Source of the DNA: Mediterraneibacter glycyrrhizinilyticus
Lineage (GTDB): Bacteria > Bacillota > Clostridia > Lachnospirales > Lachnospiraceae
Reading direction: 5' to 3'
DNA length: 64,000 nucleotides
Assembly: GCF_015560805.1 (NCBI RefSeq)
Contig: NZ_JADMSO010000004.1
Span: 62,001-126,000, forward strand
Part shown: piece by piece, positions 25,987 through 35,752 of the stretch
Position numbering within the stretch: position 1 is the first letter of the stretch
Layout: every line of letters starts with the position of its first letter
Program-made: the position numbers and the translations under genes
The notes under the pieces: model-generated
What the model saw: only the letters and a program-made list of their open reading frames with translations
What the model was told of the DNA's origin: nothing
Databases searched by the model: none

Positions 25987-26815
25987 ATTAAAAGGCATCA
26001 ATAAGAGGTCGTGGCTTTCCACCCCCTATTTGATCTGGATCATCGGGTTTACCGTGATTCCGATGGCGGTGATCTTCCGCTATGCATTGAGCAGTCCGGA
26101 GGGTGGTTTTACACTGGCGAATGTGGCGGCTATCGCCGATCCGGTTCATTTAAAAGCGGTGATCTTCTCTTTAGAAATTGCGGTGGGATGCACATTGATT
26201 TGTATTTTATTATCCTATCCGCTTGTGCTCGCACTTCGGCGGCTGAACCTTGGAAAACGGGGATTTGCACTGTTTGTACTGATCCTGCCGATGTGGATGA
26301 ATTTTATCCTCCGTGTGCTCGCATGGCAGATGATCTTATCGAACAACGGAATCCTGAATCTTCTGCTGCAAAAGATCGGACTTGAGCCGGTTGCGCTGGC
26401 AAACAGCGGAGTGGCGATCATGATCGGTGTTGTATATGACTATCTGCCGTATATGGTGCTTCCGATTTTCAATGCAGTTTCTGAGATCGACGAGGATATC
26501 ATCGATGCTGCAAAAGATCTCGGAGCCGGAGGATTCACGATCTTCCGCAAGATCATCTTCCCGCTTTCCGTACCGGGACTGTTGAGCGGAATTGTGATGG
26601 TATTTGTTCCATCGATGACTTCGTTTGTGATCTCGGATATTTTGGGCGGCGGAAAACTGCAGCTGATCGGTAATATTATTGAACAGGAGTTTACGAAGAG
26701 TATGAATTGGTATCTCGGATCGGGACTTTCGGTATCACTGATGATCTTCGTCCTGATCAGTATGGCGTTTACAATGCGAAATGATATGGAAGGGAAGGGC
26801 TCTGCAATATGGTAG
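25979..26815 (+). CDS. potB: Spermidine/putrescine ABC transporter, permease PotB
   Basis: A 278-residue membrane protein with about six transmembrane segments and the BPD_transp_1 coupling loop ([29 protein letters not shown]), which docks with PotA. A GAGG site is inside the end of potA. The start overlaps potA by 8 bp and the end overlaps potC by 7 bp, showing tight co-translation. Confidence 0.94.
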   Translation: MNKLKGINKRSWLSTPYLIWIIGFTVIPMAVIFRYALSSPEGGFTLANVAAIADPVHLKAVIFSLEIAVGCTLICILLSYPLVLALRRLNLGKRGFALFVLILPMWMNFILRVLAWQMILSNNGILNLLLQKIGLEPVALANSGVAIMIGVVYDYLPYMVLPIFNAVSEIDEDIIDAAKDLGAGGFTIFRKIIFPLSVPGLLSGIVMVFVPSMTSFVISDILGGGKLQLIGNIIEQEFTKSMNWYLGSGLSVSLMIFVLISMAFTMRNDMEGKGSAIW

Positions 26816-27612
26816 AAAAATTGAAAAATTTAATAAGCAGATGCTATCTTGGTCTGATCCTTTTGTTTTTATATGCGCCGATTCTGGTATTGATCGTGCT
26901 TTCGTTCAATAATTCCAGATCCCGTGTCCAGTGGGGCGGTTTTACATTGGACTGGTACAGCCGGCTGTTTTCCAACCGGCAGATCATGGAGGCGCTGTCC
27001 ACGACACTGACGCTTGCATTTTCTTCGGCGCTGATCGCAACAGTGATCGGTGTGCTCGGCGCTCTGGGAATCCATGCAATGCGCCGGAAGAATTATCAGC
27101 TTGTGATGGTCTGCACCAATATTCCGCTTTTGAATGCGGATATTGTGACCGGAATCGCATTGATGCTCTGGTTTGTGAATTTCATGCCGCTTGGATATGG
27201 AAGTGTTCTTCTGGCACACATTACATTTAACATCCCATATGTGATCCTGAGTGTCATGCCGAAGATCCGGCAGATGAACCTGAGTTTGTATGAAGCGGCG
27301 AGAGATCTGGGAGCAAATGCAGTCTATGCATTTTTTAAGATCATTCTTCCGCAGCTTGCAGGTGGGATTGTGGCAGGATTTTTTATGGCGTTTACGATGT
27401 CGATGGACGATTTTGTGATCACATATTTTACAAAAGGCGCAGGGGTCAATACTTTGTCAACGATGATCTACGGCGAGATCCGAAAAGGGATCAAACCGGA
27501 GATGTACGCGTTGTCCACGATCATTTTTGTGTTTGTATTTTTAGTACTTCTGGCAGTCAACTATCTGCCGGATCGAAAGGGAAAAGCAAAAAAGGAGAGA
27601 GTAAAAGGATGA
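26809..27612 (+). CDS. potC: Spermidine/putrescine ABC transporter, permease PotC
   Basis: A 267-residue partner of PotB with about six membrane segments and its own coupling loop (LYEAARDLGANAVYAFFKIILPQLAGGI). The motif FTMSMDDFVITYF is typical of PotC. Start and end overlap potB and potD by a few bases. Confidence 0.94.
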   Translation: MVEKLKNLISRCYLGLILLFLYAPILVLIVLSFNNSRSRVQWGGFTLDWYSRLFSNRQIMEALSTTLTLAFSSALIATVIGVLGALGIHAMRRKNYQLVMVCTNIPLLNADIVTGIALMLWFVNFMPLGYGSVLLAHITFNIPYVILSVMPKIRQMNLSLYEAARDLGANAVYAFFKIILPQLAGGIVAGFFMAFTMSMDDFVITYFTKGAGVNTLSTMIYGEIRKGIKPEMYALSTIIFVFVFLVLLAVNYLPDRKGKAKKERVKG

Positions 27613-28670
27613 AAAGAAGAGTCTTAAGCGTACTGCTTGCGACCGTTGCGCTTGGCAGTACCGTGTTAAGTGCTGGATGCAGCGGAAAACAGGATGCGAA
27701 AGAAACACTGACGGTGTTTAATTATGGGGAATATATGGATCCGGCGGTTCTGGATCTTTTCTATGAGGAAACCGGAATCGAAGTGAAATATGAGGAAGCG
27801 CTGACTCCGGAAGAAATGTATACGAAATATAAAGCGGGAGCGATCGACTATGATCTGCTTTGTTCTACGGACTATATGATCGAAAAACTGATCAAAGAGG
27901 GGGAACTGCAGGAGATCGATATCGATGCAATGGAGAATGCGGGAAATATCGGGGATAAATACTGGGAATTCTCGCAGGCGTTCGATCCGGAGAATAAATA
28001 TACGGTTCCGTATTTCTGGGGAACACTCGGTATCCTTTATGACACAACAAAGGTGAAAGAGCCGGTGGACAGCTGGAACGTGCTGTTTAACGGAGAATAT
28101 GCGGGCGAGATCATCATGCAGAACAGTATGCGTGACACTTATATGGTAGCGATGAAAGCGCTGGGTTATTCTTTGAACAGCAATAATGAGGATGAGGTCA
28201 ATGCGGCTCATGATCTGCTTGTCAAACAGAAACCGGATGTACAGGCGTATCTTGTTGATGAAGCAAGAGATGAGGTTGTCGCGGGCAATGCAACGATGGC
28301 GGTTGTATATTCCGGGGAAGCATACCTTGGAAATCAGTATAATGAGGATCTTGCCTATGTGATCCCGAAAGAGGGGTCTAATGTCTGGCTGGATTCCTGG
28401 TGTGTGACGAAACAGTGTGACAATGTGGATGCGGCACAGCAGTTCCTTGACTTCCTGTGCAGGGAAGATGTTGCGGAGATGAACTTCGAGTATATTTATT
28501 ATTCCACACCGAATGAAAAAGTGATCGAGGGACTTTCAGAAGAAGACCGGGCAAATGAAGCACTTGTCCCGGCAGACGATGCGACTGAGAATTGTGAAGT
28601 CAGTGTGCAGCTGGATCCGGAGATCAACGATCTGATGAACACGCAGTGGAAAGAATTGAAAGCAGAATAG
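27609..28670 (+). CDS. potD: Spermidine/putrescine-binding lipoprotein
   Basis: The solute-binding subunit, 353 residues. A lipoprotein signal with lipobox LSAGC (Cys24) anchors it to the outer face of the membrane. The mature part starts LTVFNYGEYMDPAVLDLFYEETGI, the usual PotD beginning, and aromatic and acidic residues that bind the polyamine are present (YWGTLGILYD, DSWCV). It ends the operon and is followed by a very strong terminator. Polyamine choice (putrescine or spermidine) cannot be read off. Confidence 0.94.
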   Translation: MKRRVLSVLLATVALGSTVLSAGCSGKQDAKETLTVFNYGEYMDPAVLDLFYEETGIEVKYEEALTPEEMYTKYKAGAIDYDLLCSTDYMIEKLIKEGELQEIDIDAMENAGNIGDKYWEFSQAFDPENKYTVPYFWGTLGILYDTTKVKEPVDSWNVLFNGEYAGEIIMQNSMRDTYMVAMKALGYSLNSNNEDEVNAAHDLLVKQKPDVQAYLVDEARDEVVAGNATMAVVYSGEAYLGNQYNEDLAYVIPKEGSNVWLDSWCVTKQCDNVDAAQQFLDFLCREDVAEMNFEYIYYSTPNEKVIEGLSEEDRANEALVPADDATENCEVSVQLDPEINDLMNTQWKELKAE

Positions 28671-28696
28671 ATTTGGATTTCTTAGGTTGACAAATA

Positions 28697-28746
28697 AAAT
28701 CCGCCGGGAATGGTTTTCAAAAAAGAAAACCGTTCCCGGCGGATTT
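28697..28746. terminator. Bidirectional terminator between potD and aroC
   Basis: A 22-bp stem (AAATCCGCCGGGAA plus GGTTTTC on the left arm, the complement on the right) with a 6-nt A loop is flanked by A on one side and T on the other. It sits between convergent potD and aroC. Confidence 0.9.
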
Positions 28747-28760
28747 TTGCTGTCATGAAA

Positions 28761-29876
28761 TCAGTCGTGAGATTCGTTCTTTTTATAAAATTCCTTTATA
28801 CAGTCTATGCGGCTTGTCATATTCTGAAGCAGGAGATCCGCAAGCGTGATAGCTGCCATGGATTCGACGACAACAACCGCGCGGGGAACGATCACCGGAT
28901 CGTGGCGACCATGGATGATAAGTTCTGTATTTTCCCCGATGTTGTTTACCGTGTGTTGCATCTGTGCGATCGACGGAGTCGGTTTGACTGCAATACGAAA
29001 AATCAGTTCGGATCCGTCACTCATTCCGCCGAGCACTCCGCCGGAGTGATTCGTCTGCTTGGAAATGATGCCGTCTTCGGAAACGAACGGGTCATTGTTC
29101 TGACTTCCCGTAGAAGATGCGGCAGCAAAACCATCGCCGAATTCCAACGCTTTGACTGCGCCGATGGAACAGACCGCCTGGGCGAGCCGCGCATCGAGTT
29201 TGTCAAAAACAGGTTCTCCGATCCCTGCCGGAAGTCCTTTGATGCGGCATTCGATAACGCCGCCGGCAGAATCGCACTCTGCCATCAGTTCGTCCAGATA
29301 AGCGGAGGCTCTTTGTGCCGCGTCAAGATTTGGCATATAAAGTTTGTTTTCGGATATTGCCTCAAAATGATAGTCCGCTTCCGGGATGGAAACAGGTCCG
29401 ATCGCTTTTGTAAAGGTCAAAAGTTGTACGCCGAGCTCACGCAGCAGAAGAGAGGCAACAGCACCGCCGGCGACCCTGCCGATCGTTTCTCTGCCGGAAG
29501 AACGACCGCCGCCGCGGTAATCGCGGACGCCGTATTTGGCGTCAAATGTATAGTCGGCATGTCCCGGACGATAGGTTGCGGCAAGGTTGCCGTAATCGCG
29601 GGAGCGCTGATCCTGATTCCGTACAAGAAGAGAAATCGGCGTGCCGGTCGTCCGCCCCTCAAAGACGCCGGACAAGATCTCAACCTGATCTCCCTCCTGA
29701 CGTTTGGTTGTATATTTGCTCTGACCGGGTTTGCGGCGGTCGAGAAAGGCTTGGATGTCTGCTTCGGACAGAGGAAGTCCGGCAGGACACCCGTCGATCA
29801 CTACGCCGATGCCGGCGCCGTGGGATTCGCCCCAGGTTGTAATACGAAATAATGTTCCGAATGTAGATCCGCTCAT
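28761..29876 (-). CDS. aroC: Chorismate synthase
   Basis: AroC makes chorismate from 5-enolpyruvylshikimate 3-phosphate with reduced FMN, the last common step of aromatic amino acid synthesis. The 371 residues begin GTLFRITTWGESHGAG, the family signature, and contain YRPGHADYTFDAKYG, the GGRSSGRET site and the C-terminal signature block. GGAG lies 9 nt upstream of the ATG at 29876. It stands alone, without other aro genes. A long open frame on the opposite strand is a shadow of it. Confidence 0.96.
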   Translation of the reverse strand: MSGSTFGTLFRITTWGESHGAGIGVVIDGCPAGLPLSEADIQAFLDRRKPGQSKYTTKRQEGDQVEILSGVFEGRTTGTPISLLVRNQDQRSRDYGNLAATYRPGHADYTFDAKYGVRDYRGGGRSSGRETIGRVAGGAVASLLLRELGVQLLTFTKAIGPVSIPEADYHFEAISENKLYMPNLDAAQRASAYLDELMAECDSAGGVIECRIKGLPAGIGEPVFDKLDARLAQAVCSIGAVKALEFGDGFAAASSTGSQNNDPFVSEDGIISKQTNHSGGVLGGMSDGSELIFRIAVKPTPSIAQMQHTVNNIGENTELIIHGRHDPVIVPRAVVVVESMAAITLADLLLQNMTSRIDCIKEFYKKNESHD

Positions 29877-29956
29877 GATGTCAATCTCCTTTTTTGAATC
29901 TGATACGCATTATTATATCGGAGAGTGAATGGGGATGCAATGATTTAAATTATTTT

Positions 29957-30904
29957 TTATATGTTTCGCTGACAGGGGTGAGTTTCGTTAAAAAATTGCT
30001 CCAATAGATGAATCGCTTCTGATGAAGCATATCGCTTGTATCCCTGCACCCCGGTGGTTTCCATTTTAGGGGAGGGAGCGTTCCGAAATTCGTTTGGGGA
30101 CATGCCTGTATAAGCTTTGAATACGCGAAAAAACGAGGACTCACTGTCAAAACCGCTTTCAGAAGCGATATAGGGGATGGTAGTGTCGGAGTTTTTTAAT
30201 AAATGTTTGGCATGACTGATTCGATAATAGTTCGTAAGTTTTTTGATGGAGCCGGATCCGGCAAGTTGTAGGATCTGATAAAGCTTTGCACGACTCATAC
30301 CAAGTGTCCGCGCGAGCAGATCAGCATGGAGCTCTTCTTTAAAATGTCCTTTGATGTATGTTTTGATCCTGTCCAGATCTTCCAGATAACCGGAGTCTTG
30401 CTGAGAATCTGTTTGTGAAAGAATGTGATATTGAACATGCAAAAACAGAAGACTGATAAAATGGTACAGTCCGCTTTTAATCTCAAATTGATAGCCATCC
30501 GGTTTGTAATACAAAGATAAACACATACCGGCAAGCGTTTTTTGAAACTCTTTGACGGCTTCCTTTGTAAGCGGTGTTTCTCCGGAAGTCGTATTCAGAA
30601 GAAAATCAAAGGAAGAATGATAAACTTCTGAGATGACAGTCGGACTGAATTGCAAAACAAGACAGAGGTTATCATTTTCGATGTATTCTGTGGCGTGAAC
30701 TTCCTGTGAACCGATCATCAGAAGATCTCCGGGTTTCAGACTGAAGTGATTTTGTTTGCAGGTGACCGATAAAGAACCCTGAAGGACAAAAAGAACTTCA
30801 TATTCGTTATGCCAGTGGATACTGCTGGCATTTAAAGACTGAATTTGTAATTTTAACGGGGCTTCGTTCAATAAGTCGATGGACTCTAATTTGATCTCAG
30901 GCAT
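29957..30904 (-). CDS. AraC family regulator, divergent to the GH3 operon
   Basis: A 315-residue regulator with an N-terminal cupin (SIHWHNEYEVLFVLQGSLSVTCKQN to LKPGDLLMIGSQEVHATEY) and a C-terminal AraC DNA-binding domain (IKTYIKGHFKEELHADLLARTLGMS to GFDSESSFFRVFKAYTGMSPNEFR). About 30 residues extend past the usual end. It is divergent from the GH3-GH3-GPH-GH2 operon across 187 bp, which contains a 13-bp direct repeat, so it is most likely the sugar-responsive activator of that operon. An AAAGGA site precedes the ATG. Confidence 0.88.
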   Translation of the reverse strand: MPEIKLESIDLLNEAPLKLQIQSLNASSIHWHNEYEVLFVLQGSLSVTCKQNHFSLKPGDLLMIGSQEVHATEYIENDNLCLVLQFSPTVISEVYHSSFDFLLNTTSGETPLTKEAVKEFQKTLAGMCLSLYYKPDGYQFEIKSGLYHFISLLFLHVQYHILSQTDSQQDSGYLEDLDRIKTYIKGHFKEELHADLLARTLGMSRAKLYQILQLAGSGSIKKLTNYYRISHAKHLLKNSDTTIPYIASESGFDSESSFFRVFKAYTGMSPNEFRNAPSPKMETTGVQGYKRYASSEAIHLLEQFFNETHPCQRNI

Positions 30905-30979
30905 AAGCTTCGTCCTTTCTGTTTTACTGATTTCTATTATAGCGAATCAGATCGTTTTTTACCACAAAGATTGTATCTT

Positions 30980-31044
30980 TTGGACAAAATGGGAGGATGG
31001 TCATCACGAAATGAGAACTTATTGTACAAAGTGGATGTTATAAT
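30980..31044 (+). promoter_or_regulatory. Promoter of the GH3 operon with a direct-repeat operator
   Basis: A perfect TATAAT at 31039-31044 has no matching -35 box. Instead the sequence TTGTACAAAGTGG (31022-31034) covers that position, and a near copy TTGGACAAAATGG lies at 30980-30992, exactly 42 bp (four helix turns) upstream. Eleven of 13 bases match. This is the layout expected for a class II AraC-type activator. Confidence 0.6.
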
Positions 31045-31091
31045 AACAAATATGAGATTGTCAATCTATACAAAACAGGAGAGTGGATAGG

Positions 31092-33443
31092 ATGATTTAC
31101 CAGGATCCGAAACAGAATGTGGAACTGCGGGTAAAAGATTTGTTGTCCAGAATGACTTTGTCACAAAAAATCAGCCAGATTTCCGGAAGAACGATCGAGA
31201 AGAACGATCTGGAAATCGACAGGGGAGGCGGTACGGGCGGAGCCATGCTCATGGGGACGACAGACCCGCCGGAAGAATTTGGGCGGCGTTGCGAAATGGT
31301 TTTTGAGAAGCTACGCGGACAGAACCCGTGGAATATTCCTCCGCTGATACATTGTGAAGCGCTCTGCGGACCGATGATGCGGGATCAGGCGGTCTTCCCG
31401 GCGCCGCTTGGAATGGGCGCGTCCTTTTGCACGGAATTATGCAGGAAAAGTGCGGATGTGATCCGACAGCAATTACTGACAAAAGGAATCCGTCAGGCGC
31501 TCGCCCCGGTGTTGGATCTTGCAAGAGATTTCCGGTGGGGGCGCACCGGTGAAACCTACGGTGGAGATCCGACCCTTGCGGCTGCGATGGGATGCGCATG
31601 GATCAAAGGACTGCAGGGGGAGGATTTAAAAGAAGGAGTGCTGGCAACGGGAAAACATTTCCTCGGATATTCCACGCCGGAGGGCGGATTGAATTCCCGA
31701 CATATCGCAACGGACCGGCGCGATCTCAGGGAAAATATGGCAAAACCTTTTGAGGCGGCGATCCGGAAAGCCGGATTGAAAAGCGTGATGGTCGCATATG
31801 GGGAACTGGAGGGGATCCCTCTGTGTTCCAGCCGGTATCTGCTGACAAAATTGCTGCGGGAAGAGCTTGGATTTGACGGCTTTACAGTCAGTGATTATCT
31901 GGCGCTGCAAATGATGCAGCAGACGCTTGGAAGTGCAGAAAATACAGGAGAGATCGGAAAACAGTGTCTGGAAGCCGGGTTAGATATGGAATTGCCGGAC
32001 GCTTATGCTTTTTCCTCGGAATTACGGGAACAGATCAAGCGGGGAGAACTCGCTGAGGAACTGCTGGATCAGGCGGTTTCCCGGATTTTGCGGCAGAAAT
32101 TTGAACTGGGTCTGTTTGATGTTCCGATGTTCCAAAAAGACAGAGAGACGGCACAAAAGGAATGGATGAGCTTAAAGGAGAAAGCGGATGCCCTGTCGGA
32201 GGACGCAGCTCATGCCTCCATCGTACTTGTACAAAATGACGGAGTCCTCCCATTGGCATCGGGACAAAATGTTGCGTTGATCGGTCCGTGTGCAGACAGT
32301 CTCCGGCTTATGCATAATAGCTATACATGGGCCGCTGTACTGGATGTGCTGCTTGGAAACGGAAGTACAGATTTTAAGAGTGTGGATGAATTGTTCCAGA
32401 AATTTGACGGGACAGCCAAATCGGAAGAGCACGTTCAAGAACAAGTGGATGCCAGAGTGCGGGAAGAACATCCGGGAGCAAAGACGGTACGGGAAGCGCT
32501 TTTGAACTATTTTCCGGAACTGGCGTACGCAAAAGGATGCGGTCTGAGAGACGGTTCGGAAACCCAGATGCAAAAAGCGGTCTCTATAGCCCGGGAGGCG
32601 GATGTGGTGATTCTTGCGCTGGGCGGAAAAGTTGGATGGGATGAAGCCTGCACCGGCGGAGAGGGAATCGATGATGTGACGGCGGAACTGCCGGAGATAC
32701 AGCAGCAGTTATTGGAAAAAATAGCGGATGTGAATCCCAATGTCGTGATCGTCCATACGGACGGAAAGCCGCTGATCGGTGAAAAAGCCTACATGAAATC
32801 CAGAGCCGTGATCGAAGCGTGGCTGCCTGGACCGATGGGTGGAAGTGCGATCGCAGATGTATTGTGCGGAACTTACGATCCGGGAGGACGGCTGCCGGTC
32901 GATGTTCCGAGACACAGCGGACAGATGCCGATTTATTATTATCAGAGACGGAGTGCGATGTTGGGAAAAGGATACCGAAGTGTTCCGGAAAGTCCGCAGT
33001 TTCCGTTTGGCTACGGACTGAGTTACACGACGTTTTCTTATGAACCCTCCGTATGGCATGTGACAGAAAAAACGGGTATCCCTGTACTGCATGTGACGGT
33101 CACGCTGCACAACACAGGAACATACGGCGGGGATGAAGTCGTTCAGCTCTACGGACAGGATCCGTCGGCAAGCGTGGCGCGCCCCAAAAGACAGCTGCTT
33201 GGTTTTCAACGAGTACATTTGGAAAAAGGGGAAAAGGCGCAGGTAAAATTTCAAATTTCATTCGATACGTTGTCGTTCCCGGATGCGGCGGGAAAGTGGA
33301 AACTGGAAGCCGGACGTTTTTGTTTTGCAGTGGCGAAGCACGCGGAAGATCCGGGAGAACCGTATTGTTACGAATGTAAACGCACATTAGAGATCGATGC
33401 GGCAAAACGAAGCTTTTTTGCGGAAAGCGTGATCATACATTGA
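31092..33443 (+). CDS. Glycoside hydrolase family 3, beta-glucosidase type
   Basis: A cytosolic, 783-residue GH3 enzyme with all three usual domains: an N-terminal barrel, an alpha/beta sandwich and a fibronectin III-like C-terminal domain (FSYEPSVWHVTEKTG onward). The nucleophile is the Asp of FDGFTVSDYLAL, and the KHF(L)GY segment (ATGKHFLGYSTPEGG) is present. I start at ATG 31092, ten nt after AGGAG; the GTG at 31083 lies too close to that site. The substrate could be a beta-glucoside or beta-xyloside. It is the first gene of a four-gene operon with a second GH3, a sugar symporter and a GH2. Confidence 0.92.
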   Translation: MIYQDPKQNVELRVKDLLSRMTLSQKISQISGRTIEKNDLEIDRGGGTGGAMLMGTTDPPEEFGRRCEMVFEKLRGQNPWNIPPLIHCEALCGPMMRDQAVFPAPLGMGASFCTELCRKSADVIRQQLLTKGIRQALAPVLDLARDFRWGRTGETYGGDPTLAAAMGCAWIKGLQGEDLKEGVLATGKHFLGYSTPEGGLNSRHIATDRRDLRENMAKPFEAAIRKAGLKSVMVAYGELEGIPLCSSRYLLTKLLREELGFDGFTVSDYLALQMMQQTLGSAENTGEIGKQCLEAGLDMELPDAYAFSSELREQIKRGELAEELLDQAVSRILRQKFELGLFDVPMFQKDRETAQKEWMSLKEKADALSEDAAHASIVLVQNDGVLPLASGQNVALIGPCADSLRLMHNSYTWAAVLDVLLGNGSTDFKSVDELFQKFDGTAKSEEHVQEQVDARVREEHPGAKTVREALLNYFPELAYAKGCGLRDGSETQMQKAVSIAREADVVILALGGKVGWDEACTGGEGIDDVTAELPEIQQQLLEKIADVNPNVVIVHTDGKPLIGEKAYMKSRAVIEAWLPGPMGGSAIADVLCGTYDPGGRLPVDVPRHSGQMPIYYYQRRSAMLGKGYRSVPESPQFPFGYGLSYTTFSYEPSVWHVTEKTGIPVLHVTVTLHNTGTYGGDEVVQLYGQDPSASVARPKRQLLGFQRVHLEKGEKAQVKFQISFDTLSFPDAAGKWKLEAGRFCFAVAKHAEDPGEPYCYECKRTLEIDAAKRSFFAESVIIH

Positions 33444-33456
33444 AAGGAGAATCTAT

Positions 33457-35721
33457 ATGAAAGACAAAAAAGAAATCTGTTATTTTCAAAATCCGGGAGG
33501 ACCAAGACTGAGCTGGAGCCAGAATTCAGGCATGAAACTGATCGAAAAAGACGGACTTCGGTTCAAGGATCTGGCTCACGACGGGGAACTTCATCCGTAT
33601 GAGGACTGGAGACTGCCTGCGGAAACCCGTGCCAAAGACTTGGCCGGAAAGCTTAGTATCGAGCAGATCGCCGGACTGATGCTGTACAGCCGTCATCAGT
33701 TCGTTCCGGGAATGTCCAATTTCTACTTCGGAAAGGTGACATATGACGGGAAAGAACTGCCGGAGAGTACGGCGCCGTTCTCTGCACTGAGCGACCAGCA
33801 GATTCAGTTCATGAAAGAAGACTATCTTCGCCATGTGCTTGTTGTGACTGTTGCCTCCCCGAAAGATGCGGCCATGTGGAACAATAATCTGCAGGAACTT
33901 GCGGAGGGAGAACCTTGGGGAATACCGGTTTCCATCAGTTCTGACCCGCGGCATGGAACGTCGGTGACATTTGAATTTGATGCGGGGGCAGGCGGAGACA
34001 TTTCCCATTGGCCGGAACAATTGGGAATGGCGGCTTCCTTTGACCCGGATCTTGTCCGTCGGTTTGGCGAGATCGCTTCGGATGAGTATCGTGCCATGGG
34101 AATCACAACCGCACTTTCCCCGCAGGCAGATCTGACGACGGAACCACGCTGGAGTAGATTCGCGGGCAGCTTTACGGAGAGTCCGAAACTGAGTACCGAT
34201 CTGGTACGTGCATATTGTGATGGTTTCCAGACTTCCGTGGGAGAAGCGGAAATCTGCGATGGCTGGGGATATAACAGTGTCAATGCGATGGTGAAGCACT
34301 GGCCGGGCGGAGGAGCCGTTGAGGGCGGACGGGACGCGCACTTTGGATGCGGAAAATACTCCGTCTACCCGGGAAATAATTTTGAACAACATTTGGAACC
34401 GTTCACGAAAGGCGCATTTGGACTGCAGGGAAAAACAGGAAGCGCAAGCGCAGTGATGCCGTATTATACGATCGTGCATGATCAGCCGGGCGGAGAAGAA
34501 GTGGGATGTAGTTACAGTCATTATCTTGTGCAGGAACTGCTCCGGGATCAGTACGGATTTGACGGTGTCGTATGTACAGACTGGAACATTACATATGATG
34601 AGACGACGGTGGATGATCTGTATACCGGAAAATGCTGGGGAGTAGAGGGACTTTCCCAAGTGGAGAGATGCTATAAGATCCTGATGGCAGGTGTGGATCA
34701 GTTTGGCGGATTAAACGAGAAAGAGCCAGTGATCGAAGCCTATAAAATGGGAGTAAAAGAACATGGCGAAGCGTTTATGCGGGCGCGTTTTGAAAAGTCG
34801 GCATACCGGCTTTTGGTTAATATTTTCCGGGTAGGTCTGTTTGAAGATCCGTATCTTGATCCGGAACATGCTTCCAAGGTTGTCGGATGTCCGGAGTATA
34901 TGGAAGAGGGATTCCGCGCGCAGGTCAAATCGGTTGTCATGCTCAAAAATAAAAAACAGGTACTTCCACTGGCTAAGAAAGCTAAAGTTTATGTGCCGAA
35001 AATCCATATCCCGGCATATATAGACTGGATGGGAACACAGATTCCGGAACAGTTGGCAGATCCGATACCGGTTTCGATTTTGGATCGCTATTTTACGAGA
35101 GTAGAGACGCCGGAAGAGGCAGACGCTGCATTGTGCTTCATCCGTCAGCCAAACGGCGCCGCTTTCAGTATGCTCGGCGGATATGATGTGAAAGACAGAG
35201 AACAGGGCGGAAACGGATATATGCCGGTAAGTATTCAGTATCGTCCGTATACAGCGGATGCAGCCCGTGAGGAAAGCATTGCGGGAGGAGATCCGACAGA
35301 GACAAGTGCTAACCGCAGTTATAAAGGAAAGACGGTGACCGTCAATAACGAAGACGATCTGGAACTTGTGCTGGAGACGAGAAGGGCGATGAAAGAGAAA
35401 CCGGTGATCCTTTGCGTGAAGACAAACAGTCCGATGGTCATGCGGGAAATCGAGCCGTCTGCGGATGCGATTCTGATGGAATTCGGCGATCTTCCGCAGG
35501 CAGTTCTGGAACTGATTTGTGGTCTGCATACACCGTCAGGGCTTCTTCCGATGCAACTTCCGGCAGATATGGATACGGTGGAACAACAATGTGAGGATGT
35601 GCCGTTCGACATGGTATGTCATACAGATGAGGAAGGACATGTTTATGACTTTGGCTTTGGTATGGACTGGAATGGCGTGATCGATGATGAAAGGGTTAAA
35701 AAATACGCACATAAAAAATAA
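33457..35721 (+). CDS. Glycoside hydrolase family 3, divergent member
   Basis: A second GH3 enzyme, 754 residues, 13 bp after the first and separated by a clear AAAGGAG site. The nucleophile segment is FDGVVCTDWNIT, and the substrate-binding VKHWPGGGAVEGGRDAHFG replaces the usual KHF motif. The N terminus (residues 1-45) is unusual. The C-terminal sandwich (VLPLAKKAKVYVPKI onward) is present but there is no fibronectin-like domain. It differs strongly from its neighbour, so the two probably act on different links of one substrate. No signal peptide is seen. Confidence 0.9.
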   Translation: MKDKKEICYFQNPGGPRLSWSQNSGMKLIEKDGLRFKDLAHDGELHPYEDWRLPAETRAKDLAGKLSIEQIAGLMLYSRHQFVPGMSNFYFGKVTYDGKELPESTAPFSALSDQQIQFMKEDYLRHVLVVTVASPKDAAMWNNNLQELAEGEPWGIPVSISSDPRHGTSVTFEFDAGAGGDISHWPEQLGMAASFDPDLVRRFGEIASDEYRAMGITTALSPQADLTTEPRWSRFAGSFTESPKLSTDLVRAYCDGFQTSVGEAEICDGWGYNSVNAMVKHWPGGGAVEGGRDAHFGCGKYSVYPGNNFEQHLEPFTKGAFGLQGKTGSASAVMPYYTIVHDQPGGEEVGCSYSHYLVQELLRDQYGFDGVVCTDWNITYDETTVDDLYTGKCWGVEGLSQVERCYKILMAGVDQFGGLNEKEPVIEAYKMGVKEHGEAFMRARFEKSAYRLLVNIFRVGLFEDPYLDPEHASKVVGCPEYMEEGFRAQVKSVVMLKNKKQVLPLAKKAKVYVPKIHIPAYIDWMGTQIPEQLADPIPVSILDRYFTRVETPEEADAALCFIRQPNGAAFSMLGGYDVKDREQGGNGYMPVSIQYRPYTADAAREESIAGGDPTETSANRSYKGKTVTVNNEDDLELVLETRRAMKEKPVILCVKTNSPMVMREIEPSADAILMEFGDLPQAVLELICGLHTPSGLLPMQLPADMDTVEQQCEDVPFDMVCHTDEEGHVYDFGFGMDWNGVIDDERVKKYAHKK

Positions 35722-35752
35722 AAGAGCGTAGGAAAACGAAAGGAGAAAAAGG

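Noticed and set aside
28710-29852. Long open frame of about 380 codons on the plus strand
   Set aside because: It lies fully opposite aroC, whose motifs are clear, has no ribosome site and a composition typical of an antisense shadow.
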